The translations under genes were made by a program, and so were the position numbers. Under the pieces are notes generated by a model. That model was not told the DNA's origin, searched no databases, and worked only from the letters and a program-made list of their open reading frames with translations. From an uncultured bacterium (GTDB lineage Bacteria > Planctomycetota > Phycisphaerae > Phycisphaerales > UBA1924), in contig CALKYH010000314.1 of assembly GCA_938003595.1 (NCBI GenBank), positions 1-8,282 on the forward strand: DNA of 8,282 bases. The letters run 5' to 3'. This document shows, piece by piece, positions 6,800 through 8,282 of this stretch (position 1 is the stretch's first letter; every line of letters starts with the position of its first letter).

Positions 6800-6846
6800 A
6801 AGGGCGGCGAGACTGCCTTCGGCGGCTCGCCGCCTTTTATTTTTTT
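6800..6846 (+). terminator. Strong intrinsic terminator between the prenyltransferase and the GbsR-like gene
   Basis: The stem GGCGGCGAG (6803-6811) pairs perfectly with CTCGCCGCC (6826-6834), extendable outward by a G-T and two A-T pairs (6800-6802 with 6835-6837). The loop is 14 bases, and TTTT-A-TTTTTTT follows. It probably ends prenyltransferase transcripts, about 110 bp after that gene's stop. It could also end a short transcript from the candidate promoter at 6748. Confidence 0.88.
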
Positions 6847-6849
6847 GCC

Positions 6850-6880
6850 TGTTCTCAGGGGCCCAACACCCCCCAGAACA
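6850..6880. repeat. Interrupted inverted repeat downstream of the terminator
   Basis: TGTTCT (6850-6855) and AGAACA (6875-6880) are complementary, with an inner GGGG/CCCC pairing and a two-base mismatch between. It could form a hairpin in RNA or serve as a protein-binding site. No T-run follows, so it does not look like a second terminator. Confidence 0.35.
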
Positions 6881-6908
6881 CGGCCGCCGGGCAGGGGTAG
6901 AGGTTCGT

Positions 6909-6931
6909 GGTTTTCAAAACATTCTGAAACC
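6909..6931. promoter_or_regulatory. Candidate operator upstream of the GbsR-like gene
   Basis: GGTTTTCA (6909-6916) and TGAAACC (6925-6931) form an imperfect inverted repeat; the five-base inner arms TTTCA/TGAAA are exact. It lies in an AT-rich island that stands out from the GC-rich surroundings and ends five bases before a candidate -35 hexamer. Regulators of the MarR/GbsR group bind palindromes near their own promoters, so autoregulation is plausible but inferred. Confidence 0.35.
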
Positions 6932-6935
6932 ATGC

Positions 6936-6964
6936 TGGACACGAGCGCGGCCTCGGGCTAGATT
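6936..6964 (+). promoter_or_regulatory. Candidate promoter of the GbsR-like gene
   Basis: TGGACA (6936-6941, five of six matches to TTGACA) is followed after 17 bp by TAGATT (6959-6964, four of six matches to TATAAT). A start near 6971 would leave an untranslated leader of only about 11 bases. The GGAG ribosome binding site at 6971-6974 would then sit at the very 5' end of the mRNA, which is tight and lowers my confidence. Confidence 0.4.
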
Positions 6965-6981
6965 CGTTCCGGAGCCCCCTC

Positions 6982-7548
6982 ATGCCCAACAGCGCCCGCA
7001 ACAGCGACCGACTTGCGCAGGCTCGCGAACGATTCGTGCAGGCCTGGGGCCAGATGGCCGGCGCCTGGGGCGTCAGCCGCACTATGGCCGAGGCCCACGC
7101 CCTCCTCTACATCGTCGGCGACCCCATGAACACCGACGAGGTCATGGACCGTCTCCAGATCTCGCGCGGCAACGCTTCCATGTCCCTGCGCGCCCTGGTC
7201 GACTGGGGCCTGGTCACCCGCGTCCACAAGCGCGGCGACCGCAAGGAATACTTCCTCGCCGAGCAGGATGTCTGGGCCATGCTCCGCACCATCATCCGCG
7301 AGCGCAAGAAGCGCGAGCTCGACCCGCTGCTCGTCAGCCTCCACGAGACTCGCGACCTGACCGCTTCCGGGGCCGGGGCTGCAGCCGGCACGGATCCGCT
7401 CATCAAGCAGCACAACGCGCGTCTCGACGCCATGCTCGAGTTCGCCACCGTCCTCGAGACGCTCGCCGATCAGGCCTCCAGCCCCGGCGGCGTGGACCTC
7501 GACGACGCCGCACGCGCCCTGGCCGAAGCCAACGAGGAGCGGCCATGA
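6982..7548 (+). CDS. GbsR/MarR-family winged-helix transcriptional regulator
   Basis: The protein has 188 residues. GbsR-group regulators are dimeric winged-helix DNA-binding proteins; in Bacillus GbsR controls glycine-betaine synthesis in response to choline, but the group is broad. Diagnostic segments are GVSRTMAEAHALLYI (30-44), the recognition helix ISRGNASMSLRALVDWGLV (60-78), the wing HKRGDRKEYF (82-91), and AEQDVWAMLRTIIRERKKREL (93-113). The C-terminal part (about 114-188) is helical, interrupted by an Ala/Gly-rich linker at 128-136, and may form the dimer or effector region. GGAG at 6971-6974 lies seven bases before the ATG. The TGA overlaps the ATG of the next gene. No choline or betaine genes are seen here, so the effector cannot be named. 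Confidence 0.88.
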   Translation: MPNSARNSDRLAQARERFVQAWGQMAGAWGVSRTMAEAHALLYIVGDPMNTDEVMDRLQISRGNASMSLRALVDWGLVTRVHKRGDRKEYFLAEQDVWAMLRTIIRERKKRELDPLLVSLHETRDLTASGAGAAAGTDPLIKQHNARLDAMLEFATVLETLADQASSPGGVDLDDAARALAEANEERP

Positions 7549-7970
7549 CCACCCTCGCGCGCCGGCCGAGCAAGCGCGGCGACTCGCCGCCCTTCAGCGC
7601 GAATCAACGCCTGTCGATCCGCTGGAACGCCGTCGATCCCGCCACGCGCCGCCCCTTCATCCTCGAATGGTCCATCCGGCGCGAGGGCGACGCCCTGCTG
7701 GCCGACGCCCAGCGCATCGACGGCGCCGATCGCGCCCCCTTGGAGCAGTACGCCGACCTGCCGATCGTCTGGACCCACGACGAACACCTCCGCCTCGACC
7801 ATTTCGACGCGCCCGGCGCCTCGGCGATCGACCTGCCCGCCCTCAACGCCAGCGTGGACCTGTCCGCGGCGCCGCCGACGCTGATCTTCGCGCGCACCAC
7901 CGCGCTCAGCGCGCTCGGCCTGCCCGGCGGGCGCTACGAGCCCGCGGGCTGCGCCGTCACGACTGACTGA
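7545..7970 (+). CDS. Small protein of unknown function, translationally coupled to the GbsR-like regulator
   Basis: The protein has 141 residues and I do not recognise it. Its ATG overlaps the regulator's TGA (ATGA, 7545-7548), and GAGGAG at 7534-7539 lies just upstream, so the two are made together. It has no signal peptide or membrane segment and looks like a soluble, acidic, mixed alpha/beta protein. Visible features are a basic N-terminus (LARRPSKRG), a strand pattern RLSIRWNAVD then RPFILEWSIRREGD, and TLIFARTTALSALGLPGGRYEP near the C-terminus. The frame is open far upstream, but coupling and the ribosome binding site make 7545 the sensible start. It may be an effector-binding partner or an unrelated co-expressed protein; nothing decides between these. 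Confidence 0.75.
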   Translation: MTTLARRPSKRGDSPPFSANQRLSIRWNAVDPATRRPFILEWSIRREGDALLADAQRIDGADRAPLEQYADLPIVWTHDEHLRLDHFDAPGASAIDLPALNASVDLSAAPPTLIFARTTALSALGLPGGRYEPAGCAVTTD

Positions 7971-7973
7971 ACC

Positions 7974-8282
7974 TCAGAACCCGGCCTTGCCGTTGTTCTG
8001 CCCGCCGCCCTGGCCCGCCGGAGGAGCGGCGAAGGCGTCGCGCAGCGTGTTGAAGGTCTTGATCACCGGCGTCGGCACGACCGTGGTCATCCGCATGCCG
8101 CCGCCGCCGACCACCAGGCCCGCGCCGACCGGCGGCATGTCCGCCGGCACCGGCGCCGCGAGCGGACGACCCGCCATCGCCAGGATCGGCGCCACCTGAT
8201 CGACGACCGGCTTGACGCCCAGGTAGATCTCGAAGGTCCGGTTCGCCGGCAGCATGGAGCCGACCTGCTCGACCTGCGGCTC
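7974..8282 (-). CDS. C-terminal end of an unrecognised protein (N-terminus beyond right edge)
   Basis: The minus strand is open from the window edge to the TGA at 7976-7974, giving 102 visible residues. An internal ATG at 8255 is in frame but has coding-like sequence before it (EPQVEQVGS), so the gene very likely starts outside the window. Visible features are NRTFEIYLGVKPVVDQVAPI, a Pro/Ala/Gly-rich middle with VVGGGGMRM, then TTVVPTPVIKTFNTLRDAF and a low-complexity tail GQGGGQNNGKAGF. The pattern of a strand pair, then VP and a helix, recalls the ends of exported planctomycete proteins of unknown function, but I cannot name a family. Its stop lies 3 bp from the stop of the convergent gene. 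Confidence 0.65.
   Translation of the reverse strand, partial: EPQVEQVGSMLPANRTFEIYLGVKPVVDQVAPILAMAGRPLAAPVPADMPPVGAGLVVGGGGMRMTTVVPTPVIKTFNTLRDAFAAPPAGQGGGQNNGKAGF

Noticed and set aside
6764..6961. Possible small protein of 65 residues in the control region
   Set aside because: It reads through the terminator hairpin and T-run, has no ribosome binding site, and its composition reflects the structured RNA.

Overview
The window is very GC-rich and densely coded. It most likely comes from a planctomycete, probably of the class Phycisphaerae. The main evidence is two large secreted proteins ending in the dockerin-like tail typical of that group (CPGDxNGDGxxNFADLNxVL). One of them also carries a PPC-like beta-sandwich domain, and a UbiA-type prenyltransferase of the menaquinone (futalosine-route) kind lies downstream. 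The taxonomic placement is inferred from protein style only.

Layout. (1) Positions 1-1675, minus strand: the visible part of a secreted seven-repeat FG-GAP (integrin-type beta-propeller) protein. It starts at a TTG codon and its C-terminus runs off the left edge, inside a dockerin-like domain. This gene is easy to miss because the opposite strand carries long spurious open frames. (2) Positions 1676-1990: a divergent intergenic region. (3) Positions 1991-3793, plus strand: a second secreted propeller protein with seven FG-GAP_2-type repeats, then a PPC-like domain, then a complete two-loop dockerin-like domain, followed by a strong intrinsic terminator. (4) Positions 4009-5676, plus: an exported TPR protein of a widespread uncharacterised family with conserved histidine motifs. 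(5) Positions 5717-6691, plus: a UbiA/MqnP-like prenyltransferase, 40 bp behind the TPR gene. (6) Positions 6692-6981: a 290-bp gene-free stretch with a candidate promoter overlapping an inverted repeat, a strong terminator, a second inverted repeat and a second candidate promoter. (7) Positions 6982-7548 and 7545-7970, plus: a GbsR/MarR-type regulator translationally coupled by a 4-bp ATGA overlap to a small protein of unknown function. (8) Positions 7974-8282, minus: the C-terminal end of an unrecognised protein, converging on the previous gene with only 3 bp between stop codons.

How the genes relate. The divergent propeller pair share their terminal domain and are probably surface or extracellular proteins using a common C-terminal anchoring or sorting module. 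The TPR gene and prenyltransferase may share a transcript. The regulator and the small unknown protein form a clear two-gene unit with its own upstream control region. I saw no defence system, mobile element, CRISPR array, tRNA or rRNA. The less ordinary features are the hidden divergent propeller gene, the His-rich TPR family, the compact control region at 6692-6981 and the uncharacterised GbsR partner.
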